The position numbers and the translations under genes are program-made. Below, piece after piece: positions 8,446 through 17,892 of a stretch of 64,000 nucleotides of DNA; within the stretch, counting starts at the first letter, position 1, and each line of letters starts with the position of its first letter. The notes under the pieces are model-generated. The model did no database searches, was not told where the DNA came from, and saw only the letters and a program-made list of their open reading frames with translations. Source of the DNA: Rhodothermales bacterium (GTDB lineage: Bacteria; Bacteroidota; Rhodothermia; Rhodothermales; JAHQVL01); contig JAWKNW010000030.1 of assembly GCA_041391505.1 (NCBI GenBank), positions 3,067 to 67,066 of the forward strand, written 5' to 3'.

Positions 8446-8982
8446 CTTTTTCCGCGCCGGCGCCATGATCAGCGTCATGCGGCGCCCTTCCATGCGCGGC
8501 GCCTGATCGACGCGGCCCACTTCCTTCAGCTCTTCGATAAACCGCTTCAGGAGCGACTCGCCGTGTTCCTTGTAGAGGATGTCTCGACCCCGGAACTGCA
8601 CCCAGGCCTTGACCATGTTGCCCTCCTCCAGAAACTGGCGGGCATGCTTGGCCTTGAACTCGAAGTCGTGCGTGTCCGTCTGCGGACGAAACCGGATTTC
8701 CTTCAGCACCACGGCGTGCGACTTCTTCCGGGCTTCCTTCTCCTTCTTCTGCTGCTCATAGATATACTTGCCGTAATCGACGACTTTGCAGACAGGCGGG
8801 TCGGCATCGGGGGCGATCTCTACGAGGTCGACCCCGTAATTTTCGGCGAGGGCCAGGGCCTCATCCAGCGTGTAGACCCCGTGTTTGCCGTTTGGATCGA
8901 CGACACGGACTTTGGAGGCGCGAATCTCGTTATTGATGCGAGTTCTTTTCTGAGGTGCTTGAGGCGCTTTTTTCAGACTCAT
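8440..8982 (-). CDS. infC: translation initiation factor IF-3
   Basis: IF-3 binds the 30S subunit and checks the start codon. The 180-residue product has the N-terminal domain (NNEIRASKVRVVDPNGKHG onward), the helical linker (YGKYIYEQQKKEKEARKK) and the C-terminal domain (EIRFRPQTDTHDFEFK onward). It starts with an ordinary ATG; in E. coli infC starts with AUU for autocontrol, and no comparable in-frame rare start is seen here. The gene is preceded by a terminator after thrS and 280 bases of leader, so infC-rpmI-rplT should have its own promoter. Confidence 0.97.
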   Translation of the reverse strand: MSLKKAPQAPQKRTRINNEIRASKVRVVDPNGKHGVYTLDEALALAENYGVDLVEIAPDADPPVCKVVDYGKYIYEQQKKEKEARKKSHAVVLKEIRFRPQTDTHDFEFKAKHARQFLEEGNMVKAWVQFRGRDILYKEHGESLLKRFIEELKEVGRVDQAPRMEGRRMTLIMAPARKKT

Positions 8983-9264
8983 TCTGCGGTTTGTTTCACA
9001 ATCAAATAGCTACGCGCGGCGATCGAGCGTGAAGCGCCGGCGACGGGGAATCCCCCGAATGGATTGATGTTCTCACGCCCGGCCCTGCCCGAGGTTTCAG
9101 TACGAGCCGCCCCATATGAACGAGGAAAGCCCTTTCGCGCTGTTGCAAAAGCAGGTTTGTGCCGGCCGCGCTGTTTCTACGGGCCGCTCCGCAACCGTTC
9201 GCGGCCCCGGAGCGCACACGAACCGTGACCGTCCTCCCTGACCGCCGGCGCAGCCGACGCTCCA
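8983..9264. other. infC leader, no gene seen
   Basis: This stretch between the thrS terminator and infC is GC-rich, with no convincing reading frame. It should hold the promoter and 5' leader of infC-rpmI-rplT. I cannot place a promoter with confidence. Confidence 0.4.
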
Positions 9265-9304
9265 TAAAAACGCAAACGGAGACGCCAGAGCGCCTCCGTT
9301 CGCC
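9265..9304 (-). terminator. intrinsic terminator after thrS
   Basis: On the minus strand GCGAACGGAG and CTCCGTTTGC, extended by CGC/GCG around a four-base loop, form a long stem followed by GTTTTT. It ends thrS transcription 47 bases after the stop. Confidence 0.85.
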
Positions 9305-9349
9305 TTAGTATCGTCTGTTTCGGGCCTCAAGTCAATAGCCCGCACGCGA

Positions 9350-11287
9350 CTATCGGATCGACGAGGCGACTTCCGCCTTCAGCCGATCGATAAAATCTCC
9401 GAGGGTCATCGACTCCTGCGCGCCGACCCGGTGCTGCCGCACGGCCACCGTGCCTTCCTCGGCTTCCTTGCGTCCGAGCACGAGCATGTAAGGCACCTTC
9501 TGCACCTCGGCGCCCCGGATCTTGTAGCCGATCTTTTCATTCCGGAGATCGGCCTCGACCCGCAGGCCGGCTTCGACCAGGCGCTGACGCACCGCCGACG
9601 CGTAGTCGTTCATGTCGATGCTGATCGGGAGCACCGCGACCTGGATGGGCGCCAGCCACACCGGGAAGTTGCCGCCGCAGTGTTCGATCAAGACGCCGAT
9701 AAAGCGCTCCAGCGAGCCGAACGGCGCGCGGTGGATCATCACCGGCCGATGCTTCTCGTTATCCTCGCCGATGTAGGTGAGGTCGAACCGCTGCGGCAGG
9801 TTGTAGTCCAGCTGCACCGTGCCGAGCTGCCACTCGCGCCCGAGGGCGTCCTTGACCATGAAGTCGAGCTTCGGGCCGTAAAACGCGGCTTCACCGGTCG
9901 CTTCCGTCGCCTCCAGGTTCATCTCGGCCGCCGCCTCGCGGATGGCCTGCTCGGCCCGCTCCCACTGGCTGTCTTCGCCGACGTACTTCTCCTTGTTCTC
10001 CGGATCGCGCAGCGAGATCTGCGCCTTGAAGTCGGTAAACTCCAGCGCCGACAGGACGGTCAGGGTCAGGTCGATCACGTTCTTGAACTCGTCCTTCACC
10101 TGGTCGTCGGTGCAGAAGATATGCGCGTCGTCCTGGGTGAAGCCGCGGACACGGGTGAGGCCGCCCAGTTCGCCGGACTGCTCGTACCGGTACACGGTGC
10201 CGAACTCGGCGAAGCGCACCGGCAGATCGCGATACGAGTGCATCTTGCTCGCGTAGATCTGCGTGTGGTGCGGGCAGTTCATCGGCTTGAGGAGGTAGCC
10301 TTCCTGCTGCTCCGCGTCCTCGAACATGGGCGGAAACTGGCTGTCCTTATAATAGGGATAGTGCCCGCTGGTCTGGTACAGCTCGAGCCGGCCGATGTGC
10401 GGCGACACGACGGGTTGATACCCGCGCTTCACCTGCTCGCGCTTCAGAAACTCGGCGAGGTTCTCGCGCAGCATAGCGCCCTTCGGCAGCCACATCGGCA
10501 GGCCCGGACCCACCTTGGCGCTGAATGTAAACAGCTCGAGTTCGCGGCCCAGCTTCCGGTGGTCGCGCTGTTTGGCCAGCTCGATCCGTTCGAGGTATTC
10601 GTCCAGCTCCTTCTTCTTCGGGAAGGTGATGCCGTAGATGCGGGTGAGCTGCGGCCGCTTCTCATCTCCGCGCCAGTAGGCGCCGGCGACGTTCAGCAGC
10701 TTGGGGTTCTTGATGACGCCGGTCGACGGCACGTGCGGGCCGCGGCACAGGTCGGTGAAATCCCCCTGCTCGTAAAACGTGATGGCGCCGTCCTCGAGGT
10801 CCGCGATCAGTTCGAGCTTGTACTCGTCGCCCTTGCGGGTGAAGTAGTCGAGGGCTTCCTGCTTGGAGACGGACCGCCGGCTGTACGGCACGTCGCGCTT
10901 CGACAGCTCGGTCATCTTGGCCTCGATCGCCTCGAGGTCCTCGGGAGCCAGCTTGCGGTCGCCCAGGTCGATGTCGTAATAAAATCCGTTTTCGATCGCC
11001 GGCCCGATGCCGAACTTCACGCCGGGGAACAGCGCCTCGAGCGCCTCGGCCATGAGGTGGGCCGAGGAGTGCCAGTAGGCCATCCGCCCCTCCGCGTCGC
11101 GCCACGTCAGAATCTGCACCCGGGCATCACGGTCGATCGGCCGGCTGAGGTCCCATACCTCCCCGTTGACATTGACGGCCAGCGCCATCCGGGCGAGGCC
11201 TTCCGAGATGCCTTCAGCGATCGCGAGGCCGGTCACGCCGGCTTCCTTCTCGAGGACCGATCCATCGGGCAGGGTAATCTTGATCAT
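9350..11287 (-). CDS. thrS: threonyl-tRNA synthetase
   Basis: The 645-residue product charges tRNA-Thr. It has an N-terminal TGS domain (about 1-62), the second additional editing domain with HSSAH (about residue 75) and CRGPH (about 185), the class II catalytic core with the zinc-binding MNCPHH motif (about 335), and a C-terminal anticodon-binding domain (about 545-640). The ATG at 11287 gives the family start MIKITLPDGS; the frame extends 20 codons upstream without family character. No threonine-rich leader or T-box-like element was seen in 11288-11412. Confidence 0.97.
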   Translation of the reverse strand: MIKITLPDGSVLEKEAGVTGLAIAEGISEGLARMALAVNVNGEVWDLSRPIDRDARVQILTWRDAEGRMAYWHSSAHLMAEALEALFPGVKFGIGPAIENGFYYDIDLGDRKLAPEDLEAIEAKMTELSKRDVPYSRRSVSKQEALDYFTRKGDEYKLELIADLEDGAITFYEQGDFTDLCRGPHVPSTGVIKNPKLLNVAGAYWRGDEKRPQLTRIYGITFPKKKELDEYLERIELAKQRDHRKLGRELELFTFSAKVGPGLPMWLPKGAMLRENLAEFLKREQVKRGYQPVVSPHIGRLELYQTSGHYPYYKDSQFPPMFEDAEQQEGYLLKPMNCPHHTQIYASKMHSYRDLPVRFAEFGTVYRYEQSGELGGLTRVRGFTQDDAHIFCTDDQVKDEFKNVIDLTLTVLSALEFTDFKAQISLRDPENKEKYVGEDSQWERAEQAIREAAAEMNLEATEATGEAAFYGPKLDFMVKDALGREWQLGTVQLDYNLPQRFDLTYIGEDNEKHRPVMIHRAPFGSLERFIGVLIEHCGGNFPVWLAPIQVAVLPISIDMNDYASAVRQRLVEAGLRVEADLRNEKIGYKIRGAEVQKVPYMLVLGRKEAEEGTVAVRQHRVGAQESMTLGDFIDRLKAEVASSIR

Positions 11288-11412
11288 GGCGGAATACACG
11301 GAGCGTTCCAGCCCCGCAAATGAAGTTGCATGGGTATGAATCGGCACATACCCGGCCAGTTGACGGCAGGATCCCGGCCCGAAATCGGCGCGGCGTTAAT
11401 AATTGGTGCGAT

Positions 11413-11622
11413 TCAGGCCTCGACCGCCCGGTCGTGATGCCGCATCACGTACGCGGCGCCGGCCGCCGTGCCGGAAATGGCGCCCAGCACGAAGACGGCG
11501 GCGAGGTCGATGTACGTCACGCCCGTATCCATCTGACGCACCAGCGTATCGGCCACGACGAGGGCCCAGAACAGGGATGTTGCCGCGATCACGATCAACG
11601 AAGAAAAGGATAGCCGTTTCAT
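11413..11622 (-). CDS. small two-helix membrane protein
   Basis: The 69-residue product has two hydrophobic helices (about residues 8-25 and 38-58) joined by a short loop and a charged tail. GGAGG lies six bases before the ATG at 11622, one of the best ribosome-binding sites in the window, which supports a real gene despite the size. No family is recognised. It lies between a YceI gene and thrS on the same strand, with gaps of 79 and 125 bases. Confidence 0.65.
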   Translation of the reverse strand: MKRLSFSSLIVIAATSLFWALVVADTLVRQMDTGVTYIDLAAVFVLGAISGTAAGAAYVMRHHDRAVEA

Positions 11623-11701
11623 GACGTGCCTCCGCGTTTTGTGGCGAGTTGACCCCACAGGATACGGTGTTTTGCGGCCGCGGATGCGGCGCAAACGGTC
11701 C

Positions 11702-12250
11702 TCACGGAACGTTCACCGACGCCAGAAGCGCCTCGATGCGCACGTCGATCGTCTCGGCCACGCGCATCACCAGCATCCGCGGCGGCTCGATCCGGTAATC
11801 GCGCATATTCAGCACCCATTCGGCCGTCACCATCAGCCCTTCCCCGACCCGCTGCAATCCCCCCTCAACCTCGATCTCCTGACTGACCCCGTGCAGGGTG
11901 AACGTGCCCTGCACGCGCGCCGGCTGCATCTCCGGGATCCCGGGGTCGAACTCGGAGACGAGCCGGCCCTCGAAAACGGCCTCCGGGAAACGACTCGTGT
12001 TCAGCGTCTTGCGCATGTCGCGATCGCGCTTGCCGATGCCGGTGTCCAGGGTGTTCAGATCGAGCGTGAACCGCACCGACCGGTCGATGAGGCTGACCCG
12101 CCCGCTCAGCGATTCCGAAATCCCGGTAAACCGGTTCACGGGGATCTCGCCGGTGAAGGCCGCCTTGCCGGCGTCGGTGGCGTACTGCTGCGCGTGCGCC
12201 GCCGGCGCATACAGGCTAGCTATCAAGAGCAGGATCGGGATGAATTTCAT
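11702..12250 (-). CDS. YceI-family periplasmic protein
   Basis: The 182-residue product starts with a signal peptide (MKFIPILLLIASLYAPAAHA). The mature part fits the YceI lipocalin-like barrel, which binds polyisoprenoid-like lipids: repeated beta strands, RDRDMRKTLNTSRFPEAVFEG in the middle, and FTLHGVSQEIEVEG towards the end. The ATG at 12250 is chosen because the signal peptide begins there. The physiological ligand is unknown; a role in envelope stress is reported for some relatives but cannot be concluded here. Confidence 0.88.
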   Translation of the reverse strand: MKFIPILLLIASLYAPAAHAQQYATDAGKAAFTGEIPVNRFTGISESLSGRVSLIDRSVRFTLDLNTLDTGIGKRDRDMRKTLNTSRFPEAVFEGRLVSEFDPGIPEMQPARVQGTFTLHGVSQEIEVEGGLQRVGEGLMVTAEWVLNMRDYRIEPPRMLVMRVAETIDVRIEALLASVNVP

Positions 12251-12596
12251 GGTGTGCGCCGGTTCGTGTACCCTTGAGACGCCGACTGCCGGCCCTCCCG
12301 TTCCCGACCCGCCCGGATCAGCCCGATTCGCCCGCCCCACGGGGCCTTTGGACCAGGGCAATCGCATGCTCTTCAAACGTGAGCATCTCCCGGTGTGGGA
12401 GTATGGGGGTATGGGAGGTTTTGCGGTAAAAATGCCCCCATGCACCCAAACTCCCATACGCTTCTCACGGCCACGGCGAGCATACGATTGCCCTGGCCTT
12501 CGGACGCCTGAAGTTGCCCTCGCCGGCCGCGCATCGTAAGTTCAATCAACCATCGGCGAACAGGCTGTCGCCCTCACCTTCATCCCCCCACGTCAC
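12251..12596. other. divergent intergenic region with hairpin
   Basis: This interval separates the YceI gene (minus) from the sulfatase (plus) and should hold both promoters. It contains an inverted repeat, GTATGGGAG (12409-12417) with CTCCCATAC (12451-12459), whose arms sit in a local run of related ATGGGNG words. No gene is seen. Confidence 0.5.
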
Positions 12597-14141
12597 ATGT
12601 CCTCGATCCGCCCCTTTTTCCTGGTCGCGACGCTCCTGCTCGGCCTCTCGTCGTGCGAGGCCCCGACCGATACGCCGCAGCAACCGCCGAATATCGTCAT
12701 CATCTATGCGGACGACCTCGGCTATGGCGATGTGAGCAGCTACGGCGCCACCGCCATCCAGACCCCGAACATCGACCGGATCGCCGCGGAAGGGTTGCGC
12801 TTCACGCACGCCCACGCACCGTCTGCCACCTGCACGCCGTCGCGCTACGCCATGCTAACCGGCGAATACGCCTGGCGCCGGCCCGGGACGGGCGTTGCCC
12901 GGGGCAATGCCTCGCTGATCATCGAGCCGGGGCGAACGACTCTGGCGGACGTCATGAAGCAGGCCGGCTACGCCACCGGCGTGGTGGGCAAATGGCACCT
13001 GGGCCTCGGCGGGCCGGACGGCCCCGACTGGAACGGCGACATCACGCCGGGGCCTCTCGAACTCGGGTTCGACGAGGCGTTCCTGATCCCGGCCACCGGC
13101 GACCGGGTGCCGACGGTGTACGTGAAGGATCGGCGCATCGTCGGGCTCGATGCGTCGGACCCGATCGCCGTCAGCTTCGACGGCCCCATCGGCGACGAGC
13201 CGACCGGCAAGGAGCACCCCGAACTGCTCAAGATGCACCCGAGCCATGGCCACGACATGACGATCGTCAACGGCATCAGCCGGATCGGGTGGATGTCCGG
13301 GGGGCAGTCGGCCCGGTGGGTGGATGAAGACATGGCCGATGTGATCGCCGGCGAGGCGGTCGGCTTTATGGAGCGCCACCAGGACGAACCCTTCTTCCTC
13401 TATTTCGCCACGCACGACATCCACGTCCCGCGCGTCCCCCATCCCCGGTTTGCCGGCCAGAGCGGGATGGGCCCCCGCGGCGACGCGATCCTGCAGCTGG
13501 ACTGGACCGTCGGCGAAGTGCTCGACGCGCTGGACCGCCTGGGTCTGACCGACAACACCCTCGTGATCTTCTCCAGCGATAACGGCCCCGTCGTCGACGA
13601 CGGCTACCAGGATCAGGCCGTCGAACTCCTCGGCGACCATACCCCCTCCGGCCCGTACCGCGGCGGCAAATACAGCGCCTTCGAGGCCGGCACCCGCGTC
13701 CCGTTCCTCGTCCGCTGGCCCGCGAGCGTCGCCCCGGGCACGACATCCGACGCCCTGATCTCGCAGATCGACCTCATGGCTTCCTTCGCCGCGATGCGCA
13801 ACGTCCCGCTCACCGACGCCGACGCACCCGACAGCTTCGACCTCCAGCACACGCTGATCGGCCACATGCCGGCCGGCCGCGAGCACCTCGTGGAGCACAA
13901 CACGGGCGGCACGCTCTCCATCATCCGGGGGGACTGGAAGTACATCGAACCGAGCGACCGCGCCGCCTACAACGCCTACACCAACACCGAACTCGGCAAC
14001 GCCCCCACGCCCCAGCTCTACAACCTGGCGGATGACCCCGGCGAACGAACGAATGTCGCAGAAGCCCACCCCGACATCGCCGCCGAACTCGCGGCCTTGC
14101 TGGAGGGGTTAAAATCAGCCGGCCGGTCGCGGGCGATGTGA
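12597..14141 (+). CDS. sulfatase lipoprotein (type I, Cys-type)
   Basis: The 514-residue product hydrolyses a sulfate ester, probably of a polysaccharide or glycoside. A lipoprotein signal ends in LSSC (Cys about 20). Core motifs: the metal-binding NIVIIYADDLGYGD, the sulfatase signature CTPSR (Cys about 79, converted to formylglycine by an FGE enzyme, not present in this window), GKWHLG, and FSSDNGP for the second metal site. A C-terminal subdomain follows from about residue 400. Family S1 is clear; the sugar substrate is not. It converges on the PQQ dehydrogenase with a repeat element between them. Confidence 0.92.
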   Translation: MSSIRPFFLVATLLLGLSSCEAPTDTPQQPPNIVIIYADDLGYGDVSSYGATAIQTPNIDRIAAEGLRFTHAHAPSATCTPSRYAMLTGEYAWRRPGTGVARGNASLIIEPGRTTLADVMKQAGYATGVVGKWHLGLGGPDGPDWNGDITPGPLELGFDEAFLIPATGDRVPTVYVKDRRIVGLDASDPIAVSFDGPIGDEPTGKEHPELLKMHPSHGHDMTIVNGISRIGWMSGGQSARWVDEDMADVIAGEAVGFMERHQDEPFFLYFATHDIHVPRVPHPRFAGQSGMGPRGDAILQLDWTVGEVLDALDRLGLTDNTLVIFSSDNGPVVDDGYQDQAVELLGDHTPSGPYRGGKYSAFEAGTRVPFLVRWPASVAPGTTSDALISQIDLMASFAAMRNVPLTDADAPDSFDLQHTLIGHMPAGREHLVEHNTGGTLSIIRGDWKYIEPSDRAAYNAYTNTELGNAPTPQLYNLADDPGERTNVAEAHPDIAAELAALLEGLKSAGRSRAM

Positions 14142-14170
14142 AACAACCATGTCATCATGAATAAAAGTTG

Positions 14171-14293
14171 TCATCCCGACCAGACCGCCGATGAAATCGG
14201 TGGGCAGCGGAGGGACCTCCCGATGAATGGCATTGCCATAGTCAGGAGGTCCCTCCACGGCTCCCCGCATTAGCGGGGATTCGGTCGGGATGA
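14171..14293. repeat. nested palindromic repeat (REP-like)
   Basis: Outer arms TCATCCCGACC (14171-14181) and GGTCGGGATGA (14283-14293) enclose inner arms GGAGGGACCTCC (14209-14220) and GGAGGTCCCTCC (14245-14256), plus a small CCCCGC/GCGGGG hairpin (14263-14278). It lies between two convergent genes and may stop transcription from both sides. The layout resembles dispersed palindromic repeats of this bacterial group. Confidence 0.7.
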
Positions 14294-14341
14294 CCTTCAT
14301 ATTTTGATTAATGAGCGCCCAACCCTTCCATTTTGGCGCGC

Positions 14342-16441
14342 TCACCGGGGCAGTGCGAAGGCCACATACGCGTCGCCCGACCTCGTCCCCATCTTCCCTC
14401 CGCCGGCTGCTATGACGACGTATTGCCGGCCGTTCACCGCGTAGGTCGCCGGCGTGGCGTAGCCGCCGCTCGGGAGCCGGGTCGACCAGAGTTCTTCCCC
14501 CGTCGCCCGGTCGAACGCCCGGAAGCGCTCATCCTTCGACGCCCCGATGAAAAGCAGTCCGCCGGCCGTGGCGATCGGACCGCCGTAGTTTTCCGTCCCG
14601 GTCTTCGGGATGCCCCGCGCCGTCAGCTCCGGGATCTCGCCGAGGGGGACGGACCACAGGATCTCACCCCGGTTCAGATCGATGGCGTTGAGCGTGCCCC
14701 AGGGCGGGCGCACGACCGGGTAGCCGTTCGCGTCGACAAACCGGTTGTAGCCCATGTGGTTGTACCGGACGGCCGCTTCCGGTGAGGCCGTGAGCCCCTC
14801 GGGCTGCGGGTCGCCGAATAGGAAGGCGACGATGGCGTCGACCTCGTCCGGTTTCAGGTAGGGCAGTGCCGGCATCCGCACGCCGCCGCCTCGAACCTGC
14901 GCGGCGACCTGTTCGCGCGTTTTCCGCTGGCCGATGCCGGCGAGCGACGGAATCCCCGTCGCGTCCGAGGCGCCGGCGCCGTGACAATTATAACAGTAAT
15001 ACGCAAAGAGCTGCTGGCCGGCGGAGAACGAACGCTGGCTTGCGTCCAGGTCGATCTTCCGCATCTGGAGCACCCACGGCATCTCGTTCGCGTTGACGTA
15101 CAGGATCCCCGCGTTCGGATCGTGCGCGGCGCCGCCCCACTCGCCGCCGCCGTCGAACCCCGGGAAAATGATCGTGCCCTGCGTGCTCGGCGGGACGAAC
15201 TGGCCGGCGCTGCGGAGCCGCGCCAGGCTGTCGCGGAAGACGGCCGCCTGCTCCGGGAACAGGTCGTTGATGTCGTCCGGCCCGAGCTGCTGCCGGGCGA
15301 AGGGCGGCGGTCGGGTCGGCAGCGCCTGCGTCGGCCAGGCGGCTTCGCCGTCCAGATCCGAAGGCAGGACCTGCCGCTCCTCGACCGGGAAGAGTGGCGC
15401 GCCCGTGTCGCGATCCAGCAGCCAGACGTGCCCCGACTTCGTGATCTGCGCCAGCGCGTCGATCCGCCGGCCGTCGTGGGTGACCGTGACGAGGTTCGGC
15501 GCCGCCGGCAGGTCGCGGTCCCAGATGTCGTGGCGGACGGTCTGGTAGTGCCATTTCCGCTCGCCGGTCGCTGCGTCGAGCGCCAGGATGGCGTTGGCGA
15601 AGAGGTTTTCTCCGTGCCGGTTACCGCCCCAAAAGTCGAACGCCGCCGAGCCCGTCGGCAGGTAGACCGTGCCGCGTTCGGGGTCGAGGCTCATGCCGCT
15701 CCAGACGTTGACGCCGCCGGTGCGCTGCCACGCGTCCGCCGGCCAGGAATTGTAGCCGTATTCGCCGGGCTGGGGGATGGTGTGAAAGATCCAGGCCCGC
15801 TCGCCCGTGCGGATGTCGTAGGCGCGGATATGCCCCGGGGCCGACGGCAGCTCTTCCGCGACGCGTCCGCCGACGATGTAGAGATCCTGATAAACCACGC
15901 CGGGCGTGTTCAGCGACCAGAACGTGCCGGCGGCGTCGCGGTCAAGCCCTTCCCGAAGGTCGACAAACCCGCCGGACCCGAACGACGGGATCGGCAGCCC
16001 CGTGCGGGCATCGAGGGCGAAGAGCCGGTGGCCGGCGCCGTAGAGGAGGCGTCGGTCGTCGCCCGACTCCCAGTAGGCCACCCCGCGACTGACGCCGAAG
16101 ACGCTCGGCGCGTCGCCGGCGGCGTACAGGTCGAACACCCATTTCTCGGCGCCGGTCGCCGCGTCGAGGGCGAAGAGCTTCAGCCGCGGCGAAGCGCCGT
16201 AGAGGACGCCGTCGACGACGATCGGGTTAAACTGGATCTGGGAGCGGTTGCTGGAGTCGGCGTCGCCGGTGTGGTAGGTCCAGGCGACGTCGAGCCGGCC
16301 GACGTTCGTACGGTCGATCTGGTCGAGCGTCGAATACTGGCTGTTGGCGAGGTCGCCGCCGAAGTAGCGCCAGTCGGTGTTTCCATCGGGGGCGGCGCAG
16401 GAGGAGAGGACGAGTACCAGAATCAGCGCGGTGCGGGCCAT
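14342..16441 (-). CDS. PQQ-dependent dehydrogenase with inserted cytochrome c domain
   Basis: The 699-residue lipoprotein (signal peptide ending LSSC, Cys about 17) is a quinoprotein of the eight-bladed propeller type: repeated blades such as FALDAATGAEKWVFD, LDAATGERKWHYQT and NAIDLNRGEILWSVPLGE. It probably oxidises an alcohol or sugar in the periplasm. A mono-heme cytochrome c segment is inserted before the last blades: CYNCH near residue 482 and a candidate Met ligand in GVRMPALPY near 521. GGGAGA lies before the ATG at 16441. The intramolecular heme could accept electrons from PQQ. The domain order, propeller, cytochrome c, propeller, is seen in some glucose/alcohol dehydrogenase relatives. 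Confidence 0.88.
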   Translation of the reverse strand: MARTALILVLVLSSCAAPDGNTDWRYFGGDLANSQYSTLDQIDRTNVGRLDVAWTYHTGDADSSNRSQIQFNPIVVDGVLYGASPRLKLFALDAATGAEKWVFDLYAAGDAPSVFGVSRGVAYWESGDDRRLLYGAGHRLFALDARTGLPIPSFGSGGFVDLREGLDRDAAGTFWSLNTPGVVYQDLYIVGGRVAEELPSAPGHIRAYDIRTGERAWIFHTIPQPGEYGYNSWPADAWQRTGGVNVWSGMSLDPERGTVYLPTGSAAFDFWGGNRHGENLFANAILALDAATGERKWHYQTVRHDIWDRDLPAAPNLVTVTHDGRRIDALAQITKSGHVWLLDRDTGAPLFPVEERQVLPSDLDGEAAWPTQALPTRPPPFARQQLGPDDINDLFPEQAAVFRDSLARLRSAGQFVPPSTQGTIIFPGFDGGGEWGGAAHDPNAGILYVNANEMPWVLQMRKIDLDASQRSFSAGQQLFAYYCYNCHGAGASDATGIPSLAGIGQRKTREQVAAQVRGGGVRMPALPYLKPDEVDAIVAFLFGDPQPEGLTASPEAAVRYNHMGYNRFVDANGYPVVRPPWGTLNAIDLNRGEILWSVPLGEIPELTARGIPKTGTENYGGPIATAGGLLFIGASKDERFRAFDRATGEELWSTRLPSGGYATPATYAVNGRQYVVIAAGGGKMGTRSGDAYVAFALPR

Positions 16442-16633
16442 GTTTTCTCCCTGTAGAATCCAACCACGCAGCATCCGACCACGTGGCATCAAACCACAGA
16501 AAGTAGGTCACAGCCGCCGATTCATACAATGCGGTCCGTCCGAGCCGGCCGATTCGGCCGCGCCGGCCCGGGAGCGACACCCTCGCGCCGCGCGAAACGC
16601 CAGGGTGTCGTATCCCTCAATGCGCGAGCTGTA

Positions 16634-17240
16634 TCAGAAGCACGGATCCACCGTGAGATCCACCATCGTGCCACCGCGCACGGTGTTGTCGATACCACAG
16701 TCCTTCACGCCCTCGTCGGGGCCGGCCTCCAGCTTGTTTCGGACCGAGGCCCCCGTAAAGAAGCCAAAACGCACCGATTCGCCGGCCAGTTCGTAGTCAT
16801 ACAGACCGTTGTTCCATGCCCGATTGCCGGTGGTTTGTTCTTCGTGGCCCCGTCGATGACAAGAAATCAATATTCAGAGTTGTCATGCGATGTATTTCCT
16901 GTGGCCAACCAGTCCGTGGCCGGGATGATCGAGCCGAGGATGTGCATCGGGCGCTTTTGCCAAGGGCATCGGCATCTTGCAGAAGAAATAGCCGATGAAC
17001 GAGTTGCTGGACGGAATTGTCCATCAGCTTTCCCTCAATCCGCTGATAAAAATCGATGAATGCATTGCTCACGGTGTTGCGGAAGACACGGGTCGTCTCG
17101 GAATTCGTGACCACAATGCCATGAACGAGGCCCAACTCGCCGGTCCGCCACGCGTTGGACGCCACCACATTGTTTTCCCGCGATGAGCACCTGATCGCCG
17201 CTCCCTGAACCGGGGGCAAAACTGACAGCGTTGTGTTCGC
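16634..17240 (-). pseudogene. decayed beta-helix protein (C-terminal part)
   Basis: Minus-strand reading gives protein-like text only when frames are switched. About 17080-17235 reads ENNVVASNAWRTGELGLVHG and continues with TRVFRNTVSN and KLMDNS, typical of parallel beta-helix rungs. About 16634-16850 reads WNNGLYDYELAGESVRFGF and ends TMVDLTVDPCF before a TGA at 16634. The stretch between (16870-17010) has frame breaks. I interpret this as a broken right-handed beta-helix gene that has lost its 5' part. The original function cannot be told. Confidence 0.5.
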
Positions 17241-17709
17241 CGTCCGTAAATATCCCGCGTTTTTCGTGGTAGATGCCGAAATATGGGGGTCTAAAGGCGA
17301 CACGAATGTCCAACGTGCCGGCGGTAACCAGAGTCGCGAGGGCTTCTGAATGCTGGAATAGCGACCTGTTATCGAGAAGTTGTGTCAGATCCCTCAAAAT
17401 CGCTTGTTCTATAATCGCTTCTCTATTCTTATAGCCTTTCTCGAGGGCCTGAATGTCCTCATCAAGTAGCTCTGGAGAACAGATAAGTCTGATGGTCCCA
17501 CCACGTAAGGCAAAATCTACCACACTCCTACCAATAACAAGGAAGGCACTGGACCTAAAGTATCCAACGGTTCGATCGTATGTCTTGGCTACTGAAAGAC
17601 ATGGACCGTAGAAATCACCTATGAGATCATGCTCACCAGTCCGGTACTCCAGTTGCAAAGAGAGGTCGCTAAGGTAACGAGGCAGTGCCTTGACCTGATG
17701 GGTCGTCAT
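17226..17709 (-). pseudogene. N-terminal remnant of PLD-nuclease/helicase-type protein
   Basis: From the ATG at 17709 about 155 residues are intact and resemble the phospholipase D-like N-terminal domain found in large DEAD/DEAH helicases, some of which belong to phage-defence or restriction loci: DLIGDFYGPCLSVAKTYDR, GGTIRLICSPELLDEDIQAL and the HKD-type motif YHEKRGIFTD. After NAVSF the homology stops and the frame runs into beta-helix remnants and nonsense. The rest of the gene, including the whole helicase, is gone. GC content is visibly lower than in the flanks, which suggests foreign origin. Confidence 0.55.
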
Positions 17710-17861
17710 CTAGTTGCACCTTCATCTGGCTATGTTCCTGAGATTGGCTGCAGTAATTTGGAACCGAATGCACACCCGTCCAGAAAGGCATCGAATAGAG
17801 CAGCACAAGCCAGCGCACAACCTTCCAAGAGTCTATCATCGAGCAGTCGCATTCTCCTGTA

Positions 17862-17874
17862 AGTGGACTCGAAC
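17862..17874. repeat. partial tRNA-Val duplication (possible att scar)
   Basis: AGTGGACTCGAAC at 17862-17874 is identical to 18188-18200 in the T-arm end of tRNA-Val, in the same orientation, 326 bases away on the 3' side of the tRNA. A similar TCCT also precedes both copies. Integrases that use tRNA genes leave such 3'-end copies. Confidence 0.45.
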
Positions 17875-17892
17875 AATCAAGGAGGTATCGCT

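Noticed and set aside
8983..9349. Protein gene between thrS and infC
   Set aside because: Frames here are Arg-rich shadows without start signals; the stretch holds a terminator and a leader.
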